A DNA stretch of 64,000 bases. Source: an uncultured Prevotellaceae bacterium. GTDB lineage: Bacteria > Bacteroidota > Bacteroidia > Bacteroidales > Bacteroidaceae. Of this stretch, positions 27,459-36,492 are shown piece after piece. The notes below the pieces were generated by a model. That model saw only the letters and a list, made by a program, of their open reading frames with translations. It was not told where the DNA came from and made no database searches. The stretch covers positions 24,311 to 88,310 of the forward strand of contig ONCK01000009.1 of assembly GCA_900316315.1 (NCBI GenBank), written 5' to 3'. Numbering within the stretch: position 1 is the first letter of the stretch; every line of letters starts with the position of its first letter. Made by a program: the position numbers and the translations under genes.

Positions 27459-28284
27459 CCAACGCCTCAGAATGCTTGCTACACTGGCGGTCTTTGTCCT
27501 CACCCTGGGCTTGGCCGCAGGCAGCCATGCCGCCGTCACCAACTCAGCCACCAATACCGCCTTTCGCAGTGGGGAGACCGTGCAGTATGACCTCTACTAC
27601 AATTGGCACTTCGTCTGGGTCAAGGCCGGCTCAGCTACGATGAGCGTTACGACCACGACCTACAGAGGCAGGCCTGCCTACCGCACGCGCCTGCTTACCA
27701 GGGGCTCGAAACAGGCCGACAGGTTCTGGGTCCTGCGCGACACCCTCACGAGCGTGATGACCTACAACCTGTTGCCTCTCGCGTACAGCAAGACCGATAT
27801 GGAGGGGGACAAGTACAGACAGCGCAATGTATGGTATAGCTACAAGGGAGGCCGCTCCTATGCCCGACAGCAGTATATCAATCCCTATGGCGCTCAGAGC
27901 TGGAAGACACAGAGCAGCCATCTCACCATCTACGATATGCTCAGTATCCTGATGAGAGCCCGCTCGCTTGATGCCAGCAAGCTCCAGGTGGGTCACAAGA
28001 TCAAGTTTGTCATGACCGACGGCGACGGTATAGCCGATCAGACGCTGATCTTCCGCGGCCGCAAGAATGTTAAGATGAAGACGGGCGCAGGAACGTACCG
28101 CTGCCTCGTAGTCAGTTTTGTCGAGTACGAAGAAGGTAAGCAGAGGGAGGTGGGGACCTTCTACGTGACCGATGATGGCAATCACCTGCCCGTAGCGGCT
28201 GACCTGTATCTCAAGATTGGTTCGGCCAAGATCTATATGTCTGGTTACAAAAACCTTAAGGGCCCTATGCGTGCCCGCAAATAG
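27427..28284 (+). CDS. DUF3108 protein, secreted
   Basis: 285 aa with a hydrophobic export signal (LATLAVFVLTLGLAAGSHA, residues about 18-36) and then FRSGETVQYDLYYNWHFVWVKAGSATM, the typical opening of DUF3108 proteins (a beta-rich periplasmic family of unknown role; segment partly quoted). ATG 27427 is chosen because it begins just before the signal sequence. The frame is open to 27229 but reads shadow sequence there. It overlaps the lipoprotein gene by 32 bp. Terminated at 28375-28415. Confidence 0.75.
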   Translation: MQNVNATKTNSQRLRMLATLAVFVLTLGLAAGSHAAVTNSATNTAFRSGETVQYDLYYNWHFVWVKAGSATMSVTTTTYRGRPAYRTRLLTRGSKQADRFWVLRDTLTSVMTYNLLPLAYSKTDMEGDKYRQRNVWYSYKGGRSYARQQYINPYGAQSWKTQSSHLTIYDMLSILMRARSLDASKLQVGHKIKFVMTDGDGIADQTLIFRGRKNVKMKTGAGTYRCLVVSFVEYEEGKQREVGTFYVTDDGNHLPVAADLYLKIGSAKIYMSGYKNLKGPMRARK

Positions 28285-28374
28285 AGCTTCACAAAGGTCG
28301 CCGGAGGAGAGATTTCGTCGACTGCTTCGGGCGAATACAGACGAATAGTCGACAGGCTGGGCCTCTACAGAGAC

Positions 28375-28415
28375 GAGGTCGGATATAGCTTAGGCTGCAT
28401 CCGACCTCGTCCTTT
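28375..28415 (+). terminator. Terminator after the DUF3108 gene, built from two inverted repeat units
   Basis: The arms GAGGTCGGAT and ATCCGACCTC are followed by GTCCTTTT. The TCGGA and TCCGA cores lie exactly 21 bp apart and match the dispersed 21-bp family. Confidence 0.75.
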
Positions 28416-29367
28416 TGTCGGGCATATCTGTATATAGATGACTTCAGACACTGTGTGGTTTTGTCCGGGTGTTGAGCTCAGCGCACTGTCAGTGGAGACG
28501 GGCGTATCGCTTAATCATTGGGAGAAGCAGGACGAGGAGACGCAGCATCGTCTCTCAGACAGGTACGGAAACGCTTTATTGTTGAGACAAAAAAGGCGCT
28601 TTATGGCTATGATGGACAGTGATTGTACAGGAAAGGTAGAGCTTTTCCCCGTAAAGCCTGTACGAAGTAGCAGCTATGATGCTGTATGATGTTGGCTCGC
28701 TTCTATCTGTCTTGTTGTGCCGCCGAGTCTATACTCGTTCTGCATCCTTTTTGACGGTATGCTTTGAAAATGCTATATGCAAGGGGGAGAAGTTTGTCCG
28801 CACTTAGTCTCTGTCTCCGAAGATTCCTAGAAATGTACAATGGTCCGTCGGTCTTTAAGTAGTGCATTAGTTTTTTTTATATAATAAATCCGCAATACCG
28901 TTTCGTACAGGTGCCGATGTATTGATGACAAGTTGCCTTGTAAGCGTTACAAGGTCGGATGTAGTTTAAACTAGGCCGGACTTAGTTTAAACTGGAAGGC
29001 GAGTTGTTATCGCTTGATAACCAGTTAGTTACAAGAGCTCCAAATGCTGTTTGTAATTTATTGGTTTTCAGCGTGTTACAGAGGTGATTTGAGGGGAATT
29101 TCATCCTTGTGTCTTCGGGTATAATCCGAGGAACTCAGTTCAATTTTTTATTATAAAAAGAGATTGATCCTTTGCCTCCTTAATAGTTCGGCTACTTGTA
29201 CAGCTGGATTGTACCTTCGCTGAAAAACGTCCAATGTGGTGTGAGAAAACTTCCGTTGAAAAGGGGTATTGCCAAGAAGGCCGATCGGACGGCAAGGAGA
29301 GGGATTGGGCCGGCGAGGGAGTGTAACTGGTCAGTCGAGGAAAGCCTTCGGGTAACGAGGCGAGTAA
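28416..29367. other. Intergenic region containing element copy 2
   Basis: Apart from the repeat, only unconvincing short frames are present (for example 83 codons at 28438). The stretch 28740-28870 shows residual similarity, in reverse, to the sequence beyond the right end of copies 1 and 3 (a shared ATACCGTCAAAAA-like word). Confidence 0.5.
28871..29160 (-). repeat. ~290-bp interspersed element, copy 2 (reverse orientation)
   Basis: Bounded by TTTTTTTTATATAATAAAT and CAATTTTTTATTATAAAAAG. It contains 21-bp units with cores at 28955 (TCGGA) and 28976 (CCGGA), then ACTGGAAGGCGAGTTGTTATC and a small hairpin GTTATC-GCTT-GATAAC. The length equals copies 1 and 3. Confidence 0.85.
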
Positions 29368-29619
29368 TCAGAGCTGCGGGACGGGCGATGAGAGTAGCGG
29401 GCCGTATTGCGGGGCCGCCTCTTTCATGCCCGAGTTCTGCCGCTGCATGGCCGGCCATGGGTGAAGGCCGGTGTTTTGGAAGCCTGACTTCCGGAAGTTG
29501 CCCTGATGGAAGTCCTTTGCCCTGCGTCCGATGACGACGGGGAGGTTGCGCCGGAGGAGTTGTTCGACCTCACGCTGCTTTTTTTTTTTGAGCTCGTTGG
29601 AAAAATCTTTTATGTCCAT
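29368..29619 (-). pseudogene. Relic of a Mu-like phage virion-morphogenesis gene
   Basis: An 83-codon frame whose first ~65 residues (MDIKDFSNELKKKKQREVE, RRAKDFHQGNFRKSGFQN, GLHPWPAMQRQ, QYGPLLSS) follow the pattern of the N-terminal half of gpG-like virion morphogenesis proteins of Bacteroidetes Mu-type phages, as I remember that family. Those proteins are about twice as long. Here the match stops after GPLLSS, where the frame ends, and the following bases give no clear continuation. No other phage gene is adjacent. I infer a decayed fragment. Confidence 0.5.
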
Positions 29620-29991
29620 TTGCTTGTTATTCAGAATAAAGTTGTACCGTTATAGTGGGTATTCAGCGCCGCCCTTTGAGGCCTTGTGGCTGGATATTGG
29701 TGCCGGGATGTGCGTTAGTGCGGCCAGGCTTTCTTTTTGCCTTTAATCTGGAATGTCAAATACCTGCAATTTATTCTGCCCAGTTGGTCAGTCAGAGAGT
29801 ATCCGCCGTGGGAGTATGCTTACACGTCGGCCAAGAGAGCAAAGGGGAGCAGCTTGCTGACATCTTTCGAGCAGCAGAGGAGATATTGTCCCCTTCTGAT
29901 ATTTCTACGGCGCCGATTTCGGGACTCTGCGTATGCTTGCGCATAGCTGCGGATACGCATCGCTGTGTGTCGGATGAGTCTTGACAGATAC
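29620..29991. other. Intergenic, no gene recognised
   Basis: About 370 bp between the phage relic and the terminator of the AspT-type gene. Small frames are present on both strands, none convincing. Confidence 0.5.
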
Positions 29992-30031
29992 AAAAACCTC
30001 CGGCATGCTTTGTAGCAGACAGTGCCGGAGG
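29992..30031 (-). terminator. Terminator of the AspT/YidE-type transporter gene
   Basis: A 9-bp stem (CCTCCGGCA with TGCCGGAGG) and TTTTTG on the minus strand, about 30 nt after the stop. Confidence 0.85.
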
Positions 30032-30062
30032 AAAAGTTATGAAGAAAATTATATTTGTAGAG

Positions 30063-31757
30063 TTATGCGCCACAGAAGAAGAGCACTATGATCTGCGCGG
30101 TGAAGATGCGTAGGAACATGGAGAGAGGGTATACCGTAGAGTATCCCACAGCGGGCGCCTCCTTGGAGCAAGTCTGATTGGCGTAAGCCAGCGCAGGAGG
30201 GTCTGTGCAGGTTCCGGCGAGCATACCCATGATGGTGAAGTAATTAAACTTGTACTTCATTCTCGCTATGATGCCTATGATAAGGATGGGGATGACTGTA
30301 ATGAGAAATCCGGTGCCGACGTATTTGATACCGTCGCCTTGTACGACTGTCTCCCAGAAGTCTGCGCCAGCCTTTATGCCTACGCTGGCGAGGAAGAGCA
30401 CGAGTCCTACCTCGCGGAGCATGAGGTTGGCCGACGTGGTGGTATATGTGACGAGGTGTATGCGGTGTCCGTAGCGTCCGATGAGGATGGCGATGATGAG
30501 GGGTCCGCCTGCGATACCCAGCTTGAGAGGTACGGGCATACCAGGTATGGCAATGGGGATACTACCAAAGATGATGCCAAGCAAGATACCGATAAAAATG
30601 GTAGCGATATTGGGGGCGTTAAGACTCTTTACCGAGTTTCCCATCAAGTCTGCGACGCGGTTGACACTATCCTCGGGACCGACGACCATAATACGGTCTC
30701 CGACATGGAAATGGTGGTCTCTGCTGGCAAACAGGTCAATGCCTTGGCGCGTGATACGCGTTACGTTGACGCCGTAGACGGAGCTGAAGTGCATCTTGCC
30801 CAGTGTCCGGCCGTTCATGGAGGGATTGGTGACGATGATGCGCTTGGATACGAGTACCTGGCTGGAGGGCTCTTCGTGCCATTCGGTGTCTACCTGTGGG
30901 CCGATGAAGGCTTGTATGGCCTCGGCGTCGGCTTCGGCGCACACGATGAGGACTTCGTCACCGAGATTGAAGATGGTGTCGCGATGAGGTATCGTCACGT
31001 GGCCATCATGCATGAGTCTGGTGCAGACAATGTCTCGCTTGAGAAACTCTGAAATCTCGCTCAGCTTACGCCCGCTCATATACTTGTTGCTCACTTTGAG
31101 ATGCATCTGGTAGGGCTTGGCATGCGGGTTTTGCTCTTCGGCGCGGTCGAGCTCCTCTTCCTCCTTGTTGAGGTTGACACGACAGATATACCTGACGGCA
31201 ATTGTCGCCCCGATGATACCCAGCACACCCAGCGGATAAGCGCAGGCGTATCCAGAGGCGATCTGTGGCGCTGTCCCATTGGGGAAGACGGACCCCAGTG
31301 CCTCGTTGGCGGCACCCAGACCAGGCGTGTTGGTGACTGCACCGTAGAGTGTGCCGACCATCATCGGCAGGTTGCGCGGATTGCTGGTGTCAAAAAAGAG
31401 GTAGTAGCATGCAAACATAACTCCGATATTGAGCAGGACCAATACAGTCGAGAGTACATTGAGTATTATGCCGTCCTTGCGGAAGCTCTCAAAGAAGCCG
31501 GGGCCGACTTGCAGTCCGATGCAGAAGACAAATAGTATCAGTCCAAAGTCCTGTATAAAGTTGAGGATGTTTACGGGTGCCGTAAAATGGAAGTGCCCGG
31601 CCAGAATGCCGGCAAAAAGTACAAAGGTCACTCCCAGTGAGATACCACCCACCTTGATCTTGCCTAGCAAGACACCTACTGATATCACGACGGCATAGAG
31701 CAGCGCGATATGCGCGACTGAGTCAGTCGAGGTGAAGAGATTTATCAACCAGTCCAC
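30063..31757 (-). CDS. AspT/YidE/YbjL-family transporter with two RCK_C domains
   Basis: 564-aa inner-membrane protein of the aspartate:alanine exchanger family. Two membrane halves (about residues 1-190 and 380-564, the latter with [17 protein letters not shown]) flank two TrkA-C/RCK_C domains (about 205-375; [24 protein letters not shown]). The duplicated AspT_YidE_YbjL domain and [18 protein letters not shown] are diagnostic. The substrate is unassigned outside AspT itself. The start is GTG at 31757; no ATG fits. A good promoter and terminator make it monocistronic. Confidence 0.85.
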   Translation of the reverse strand: MDWLINLFTSTDSVAHIALLYAVVISVGVLLGKIKVGGISLGVTFVLFAGILAGHFHFTAPVNILNFIQDFGLILFVFCIGLQVGPGFFESFRKDGIILNVLSTVLVLLNIGVMFACYYLFFDTSNPRNLPMMVGTLYGAVTNTPGLGAANEALGSVFPNGTAPQIASGYACAYPLGVLGIIGATIAVRYICRVNLNKEEEELDRAEEQNPHAKPYQMHLKVSNKYMSGRKLSEISEFLKRDIVCTRLMHDGHVTIPHRDTIFNLGDEVLIVCAEADAEAIQAFIGPQVDTEWHEEPSSQVLVSKRIIVTNPSMNGRTLGKMHFSSVYGVNVTRITRQGIDLFASRDHHFHVGDRIMVVGPEDSVNRVADLMGNSVKSLNAPNIATIFIGILLGIIFGSIPIAIPGMPVPLKLGIAGGPLIIAILIGRYGHRIHLVTYTTTSANLMLREVGLVLFLASVGIKAGADFWETVVQGDGIKYVGTGFLITVIPILIIGIIARMKYKFNYFTIMGMLAGTCTDPPALAYANQTCSKEAPAVGYSTVYPLSMFLRIFTAQIIVLFFCGA

Positions 31758-31800
31758 GATAAAATATTTTGTAAAAGATGATTTAATTCAATTGATGTTG

Positions 31801-31831
31801 CAAAATTACTGCTTAATGTCTGAATTACAAA
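31801..31831 (-). promoter_or_regulatory. Complete Bacteroidetes promoter for the AspT/YidE-type gene
   Basis: On the minus strand TTTG (31831-31828), exactly 19 nt, then TAATTTTG (31808-31801). The best promoter in the window, 44 nt before the GTG start. Confidence 0.8.
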
Positions 31832-31931
31832 ATGTAAAATATGTTTTTCGACATAGTATTTCAGACTTTGAGACGATTGGGGCGTTTTGTCTTAAGACTA
31901 CATCAGATAGTGTCAGCCATAAAGTGCAAAA

Positions 31932-33359
31932 TCAGTGGCTCTCCACGTTGTCCAGATTGATGAATTCACCGTGCCGTCTCTTACGTTCGATAAGCAGGTC
32001 GAGCAGCTTGCGCTTGCGTTTGGGCGAGATGAGACGTCGTACGAAGATATTGGGGATGGCGACGCCCACAGCGATGAAGAGGATGATCAACGAAGCCCTG
32101 ATAGCGTTGCTCATAGCTACTGTGACTTCACCGACCACGCCGTGCATATCGATAAAGGCAAAGAGTGCTCTGTACATCAGCACTCCAGGTATCATCGGGA
32201 TGACGCTTGGGATGGAGAGACAGTGATGGGGAGTGTGCAGGGTGTGCATGGCGCGCGTGGCGATGAGACTGACGACGGCCGATCCGACAAATGATCCAAT
32301 CACGGGGCCGAAGTCGAGGCCGAAATTGTGGGTCGAGGGGCCGAGGCTTACGAAGTTGCGCGTGCAGACTGCGATGATGCCGCCCAGGGCAACGGCCCAG
32401 AGGAGACGGCGTGGGATGTTGAAGATCATGGAGAAGCCCATGGCGGAGATAGCCGCCGCTACGGCGTAAGAGATATAGGTGTGGTGGGGCGTCATTGAGA
32501 GGTCGCGTACGAAATTGTCAATGCCGCACACGTCTATGGCAAATGCGATACCAAATGACATGGCCAGTACGATGAGCAGGGTCTGAGTGGCGCGTGTCCA
32601 GCCCATTTGCATATAGTTGTTGAGCATATCGTTGACAAAATTGATCAGGGGTACACCGGGCACGATGAAAAGTGCGCACGCCATCAAGGGATGCCAGGGC
32701 GTATCCGTCAGCATCCAGGAGGGCAGGATGCCGGCCATGGGCCTGCTGGTGCCGCAGAAGGTGAATACCCAAGCTATCAGTGTCGATACAAATGCGGCCA
32801 TTGTGATGTTGAGATAGGAGTTGCTGCCCTTCCAGTTGAGCCATGTGCGTAGGCGCATGCCGAGTATGGCTGCGATGGAGGCGTATGCGAAGGCCGTCCA
32901 GTCACATCCAAACTGCACGCAGAAGCCTCCGCACGCCAGCCCACTGCCTATGGCTACTTGCCACGACGTGTAATTGCGCTTGCGCGAGGCTATCTGCTCC
33001 AGCTCTGTTTCGTAGCGCGCCATAGAGTAGTCTTCCTGGATAGCGCGCCAGGACAGCTTGCTGATAGACTCAAGGGCTGTCATATTGATGCCGTGCTTGT
33101 CGATGCGCCGGAACTGGGTGAAGGAGTGCTCCTCGTCGCTGAGGTTGACCATCACCATATTAAAGTTGATGAAGAGATGGAGGTGTTCCTCGGGTAGTCC
33201 GAGATAGGCGGCAGTGCGCTTCATGTTGCGCATGACACGAGAAGTGTCGGCACCACTCTCTACGAGCAGGCAGCCCGTGCGTAGGAGCAGGTCGAGCTTA
33301 CGTCGGAGCAGGGGTTCAGGAGTGGTGTTGATTATGATACAAGGTGCTTCACAGCCCAT
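31932..33359 (-). CDS. ThrE-family threonine/serine exporter
   Basis: 475-aa membrane protein joining the ThrE (PF06738) and ThrE_2/ThrE_3 domains in one chain. An N-terminal soluble part (about 1-125, with LLVESGADTSRVMRNM and FINFNMVMVNL) precedes about ten membrane segments. ALFIVPGVPLINFVNDMLN and PSVIPMIPGVLMYRA are the two pseudo-repeat motifs. It should export threonine/serine or a related small solute. In many bacteria the two domains are separate genes. Confidence 0.85.
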   Translation of the reverse strand: MGCEAPCIIINTTPEPLLRRKLDLLLRTGCLLVESGADTSRVMRNMKRTAAYLGLPEEHLHLFINFNMVMVNLSDEEHSFTQFRRIDKHGINMTALESISKLSWRAIQEDYSMARYETELEQIASRKRNYTSWQVAIGSGLACGGFCVQFGCDWTAFAYASIAAILGMRLRTWLNWKGSNSYLNITMAAFVSTLIAWVFTFCGTSRPMAGILPSWMLTDTPWHPLMACALFIVPGVPLINFVNDMLNNYMQMGWTRATQTLLIVLAMSFGIAFAIDVCGIDNFVRDLSMTPHHTYISYAVAAAISAMGFSMIFNIPRRLLWAVALGGIIAVCTRNFVSLGPSTHNFGLDFGPVIGSFVGSAVVSLIATRAMHTLHTPHHCLSIPSVIPMIPGVLMYRALFAFIDMHGVVGEVTVAMSNAIRASLIILFIAVGVAIPNIFVRRLISPKRKRKLLDLLIERKRRHGEFINLDNVESH

Positions 33360-33393
33360 GGTAAGTATAGTTTGAATGATTGCTAAGGGGCTG

Positions 33394-33401
33394 CAAATTT
33401 A
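33394..33401 (-). promoter_or_regulatory. ThrE-type gene promoter -7 element TAAATTTG
   Basis: Exact TAnnTTTG on the minus strand, 35 nt before the ATG. No -33 match. Confidence 0.5.
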
Positions 33402-33483
33402 CGAAAAATTGATGATATGTACTTTTGGATGAGAAGCAAAAGCTATGGGGCAGATGTCGGCGTGACAGTATCCGATGTTTTAA

Positions 33484-33525
33484 AGACAAGGTCGGACCTG
33501 TTTTTTTCTAGGTCCGACCTTGTCT
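33484..33525. terminator. Perfect 16-bp inverted repeat of the 21-bp family
   Basis: The arms AGACAAGGTCGGACCT (33484-33499) and its exact complement (33510-33525) face each other across a 10-nt T-rich loop. TCGGA at 33492 and TCCGA at 33513 are 21 bp apart. It is adjoined by AAACTGGAAGGCGAGTTGTA, a fragment of the interspersed element. It lies between the EEP gene end and the ThrE promoter, so it can terminate the purD-lipoprotein-EEP transcript. Confidence 0.7.
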
Positions 33526-33633
33526 AAACTGGAAGGCGAGTTGTATGGAGCTGTCGCTGATGTATCTATCGCGGGTCTCTGGCGGAGGGGACGAGAGGGG
33601 TGCTGAGTGCGCTGGGAGAGCGGACTGTCCGCA

Positions 33634-34671
33634 TCACTTCAGCATAAAGTCGACGATGATGGGACGGTGATCCGACGGATGCCAGAAGTTTGACAGATTT
33701 TGCGGGTCGCGCACCGGCGTAGTGTAGCTGTCTGAGATCACTTGTACGTTCTTAACCAGTTGATAGAGGGGCGCGGTGGCATAGATGAAGTCAATGCGCG
33801 ACTTGTGTCCCGTCGTGGTCAGGAAAGTGCCGGGGTACTGCTTCTTGACAATGTCTACATAGGGCGTATGTGCCAGAATGTAGTTGTGTACCCAGAATAC
33901 CGAACTGTTTTCATCCAACTTGTAGGTATCATTGTCGAGAGGTGAGCGGGCGTTGAAGTCGCCCATCATCATCCAGAGCTCATCCTTGGCATTGGGATGC
34001 GTAAGTATAGTGTTGTTGCAGATATACTGCAATTCTGCAGTGCGCGTGCTGTCGCCTCCATGTCGCTTGGTGCTGGCCTGGCGATCCGAGGTGGGGATAC
34101 CGTAAGCGTAGGATTGGGGCCAGGTATGGAGCGTGACGATATTGATGCGCTTCTTGGCTATCTTGAGCACTGACCATGAGGCTCCGTGGGCTACGATGGT
34201 GTCGCTCGGCTGGCCTGTGAGGCGCTTGATGACCTCGACGGGATACTTGGAGGTAATGACCTGAGGGTAGTTGTCGCGATGTGCGCTGAGGTAGATATTG
34301 GCGTGGCCGTAGCGTGCGGCGAGACGTTTCCACCGGCTGAGACACTCAGCTTCGGTTTCGCGCTCTGCAGAGGCGGAATTGGTCGCGTAGTTTTTCTGTC
34401 CCTCACACCATACGCAGATGTCGGGATCTTGAGCGGCGACCCAATCGGTGAAGCGCTTGTAGTCGTCGGTCTGGCCGTCCCACATGCCGTTTTGGATATT
34501 CCAGTAGAGGAGACGGAGAGTCGTGGGCGTCTTGGCGGAAGACGTCAGCACGAGCTGCTGGGCAGCCGTAGTGGGCTCCGAAGGGCTGCTAGCCGAAGCG
34601 GTCAGACATGGTGCGGCGCTGAACAGGAAAGCTAGGATAGTAAAAGACTTGAAAAGGGGTTTGTTAATCAT
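33634..34671 (-). CDS. Endonuclease/exonuclease/phosphatase (EEP)-family protein, secreted
   Basis: 345 aa with a signal peptide (MINKPLFKSFTILAFLFSAAPCLTASA). The EEP fold is shown by LLYWNIQNGMWDG (first catalytic block), CVWCEGQKN (metal-binding Glu), MMMGDFNARSPLDND (Asp and Asn), and the C-terminal WHPSDHRPIIVDF (Asp-His pair). The substrate could be nucleic acid or a phosphoester such as sphingomyelin or inositol phosphate and is not decided. It is last in the purD - lipoprotein - EEP run, 60 bp after the lipoprotein gene. Confidence 0.8.
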   Translation of the reverse strand: MINKPLFKSFTILAFLFSAAPCLTASASSPSEPTTAAQQLVLTSSAKTPTTLRLLYWNIQNGMWDGQTDDYKRFTDWVAAQDPDICVWCEGQKNYATNSASAERETEAECLSRWKRLAARYGHANIYLSAHRDNYPQVITSKYPVEVIKRLTGQPSDTIVAHGASWSVLKIAKKRINIVTLHTWPQSYAYGIPTSDRQASTKRHGGDSTRTAELQYICNNTILTHPNAKDELWMMMGDFNARSPLDNDTYKLDENSSVFWVHNYILAHTPYVDIVKKQYPGTFLTTTGHKSRIDFIYATAPLYQLVKNVQVISDSYTTPVRDPQNLSNFWHPSDHRPIIVDFMLK

Positions 34672-34731
34672 AGCGCTTTTGTTTGATGATGAATAATCGC
34701 TTTAACAGGCTACCACGAAGCCGTGCCAGAG

Positions 34732-35133
34732 CTATTTGTGCTCCTGGCTGTAAATGAGCGTGGCTTTGTGGTAGAGCTGGAGCATACCATGCTCCGTGCG
34801 GAGGAGAAACGAGCCTTGCTGCCACTGGCCTGCTGTGCTCTTGGTCAGAATGGGACGCGTAGGGATGGAGGGCAGAAAGAGCTCAGCCCGGCTGCTGTCT
34901 GGACTCATCACGACGTAGGTGCATGTGGTGGCGGCTGAGTCGATGGCATTGAGGAGACGTGTGCCGGCTTCCCAGGGCTGTATGCAGTCTTGTCGCACCT
35001 GACTCCAAGTGTATCCGGCTGAGGTGTAGCAGCCGTGCTTGTTCTTGTGACCGCCTATGGCCTGCTGCTTGCTGCTGCAGGAGGTGGCTGTGACGAGAGT
35101 GATGAGGGAGAGCGTGAATACGAGCTTGTGCAT
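34732..35133 (-). CDS. Small lipoprotein of unknown function
   Basis: 133 aa. A signal sequence with lipobox-like ATSC (Cys19) is followed by a short linker and GCYTSAGYTWSQVRQDCI (about 34-51), a Cys-bracketed motif I associate with small uncharacterised Bacteroidetes lipoproteins, then a beta-rich tail. I do not recognise a function. It starts 8 nt after the purD stop and probably shares its transcript. Confidence 0.65.
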   Translation of the reverse strand: MHKLVFTLSLITLVTATSCSSKQQAIGGHKNKHGCYTSAGYTWSQVRQDCIQPWEAGTRLLNAIDSAATTCTYVVMSPDSSRAELFLPSIPTRPILTKSTAGQWQQGSFLLRTEHGMLQLYHKATLIYSQEHK

Positions 35134-35141
35134 GATAATGC

Positions 35142-36422
35142 CTATTGTAAATCTTGCCCGATGTCTCGGCGGTAATATTTGTCCTGATACTGTATCTCGC
35201 TGGCGCCGAGCATGCTCTTGGCAAGTGCCTCGTCCTTGTCCTTACCAAAGGAAGTGACAGAGATGACACGCCCTCCGTTGGTTACGAGCTGGCCCTCGCT
35301 GTTGAGCGCTGTGCCGCTGTGGAAGATGAGACTCTCCTTGCTGACCTTGTCGAGGCCGCTGATGACGTAGCCCTTGTGGTATTCTTGCGGATAGCCGCCG
35401 CTGACGAGCATCACGTTGACTGCTGAGCGCGGGTCAATCTCGAGCTGTCGCTTGTCAAGGTCGCCCTTGACGACACCCTCCATGAGGTCGAGGAGATCAG
35501 ACTGGATACGTGGCATGACACTCTCGGTCTCAGGATCGCCCATGCGGCAGTTGTACTCTATGACGTAGGGATCTCCGCCGACATTGATGAGGCCGAAGAA
35601 GATGAAGCCCTTGTAGTCTATCTGCTCGTCGAGGAGCCCTTGGATCGTGGGGCGGATGATGCGCTCCTCAACCTTGGCCATCCACTCCGGGGTGGCGAAG
35701 CTGACGGGCGAGACGCTTCCCATGCCACCCGTATTGAGGCCGCAGTCATGCTCGCCGATACGCTTGTAATCCTTGGCCTCGGGGAGTATCTTATAGTGTC
35801 CCTTGCCGTCGGTCAAGACAAAGACGCTGCACTCGATACCACTGAGGAATTGCTCGATGACGACGCTTGCTGAGGCGTTGCCAAACATGCCGTCGAGCAT
35901 CGCCTTGAACTCCTTTTGCGCCTCCTTGAGATTGTTGATGATCAGGACGCCTTTGCCGGCTGCCAGACCGTCGGCCTTGAGCACGTAGGGCGGCTGCTGT
36001 GTCTCGAGATAGGCGAGGCCTTCCTTGATGGTCGTACCGTCAAATGTACGGTGAGCGGCCGTGGGGATGCCATGACGCTGCATAAACTGCTTGGCAAAAT
36101 CCTTGCTTCCCTCGAGTCGGGCGCCGCCCTTGCTAGGACCGATGACGGCGATATGCTGCAGGTCCTTGTGGGTGGCAAAGTAGTCAGCGATACCATTGAC
36201 AAGGGGTACTTCGGGGCCTACGACCATCATGTCTATCTGTTTGTCGAGGGCAAATTTTCCCACTGCCTCAAAGTCGAGGATATCCAGGTTGACCAGTTCG
36301 CCCTGAGCCGCCATGCCGGGGTTGCCGGGGGCGATGTAGAGATGCTTGAGGCGGGGACTCTGTGCGATCTTATACGCTATTGCGTGTTCGCGGCCGCCAC
36401 TGCCGAGGAGTAATATGTTCAT
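35142..36422 (-). CDS. purD: Phosphoribosylamine-glycine ligase
   Basis: 426-aa ATP-grasp enzyme for the second step of purine synthesis (phosphoribosylamine + glycine + ATP to GAR). The start [15 protein letters not shown] is the classic GARS N-domain motif. [21 protein letters not shown] (metal-binding loop) and [10 protein letters not shown] follow. The length is standard. It is the only purine gene in the window and leads a small operon with two exported proteins. Confidence 0.96.
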   Translation of the reverse strand: MNILLLGSGGREHAIAYKIAQSPRLKHLYIAPGNPGMAAQGELVNLDILDFEAVGKFALDKQIDMMVVGPEVPLVNGIADYFATHKDLQHIAVIGPSKGGARLEGSKDFAKQFMQRHGIPTAAHRTFDGTTIKEGLAYLETQQPPYVLKADGLAAGKGVLIINNLKEAQKEFKAMLDGMFGNASASVVIEQFLSGIECSVFVLTDGKGHYKILPEAKDYKRIGEHDCGLNTGGMGSVSPVSFATPEWMAKVEERIIRPTIQGLLDEQIDYKGFIFFGLINVGGDPYVIEYNCRMGDPETESVMPRIQSDLLDLMEGVVKGDLDKRQLEIDPRSAVNVMLVSGGYPQEYHKGYVISGLDKVSKESLIFHSGTALNSEGQLVTNGGRVISVTSFGKDKDEALAKSMLGASEIQYQDKYYRRDIGQDLQ

Positions 36423-36492
36423 GTGAGTAGTGTTTGAGTAGCTGTATATTTAAATGTATGTGTCGCAGTAGTTGTGGGCCGCCTCGGAGAGA

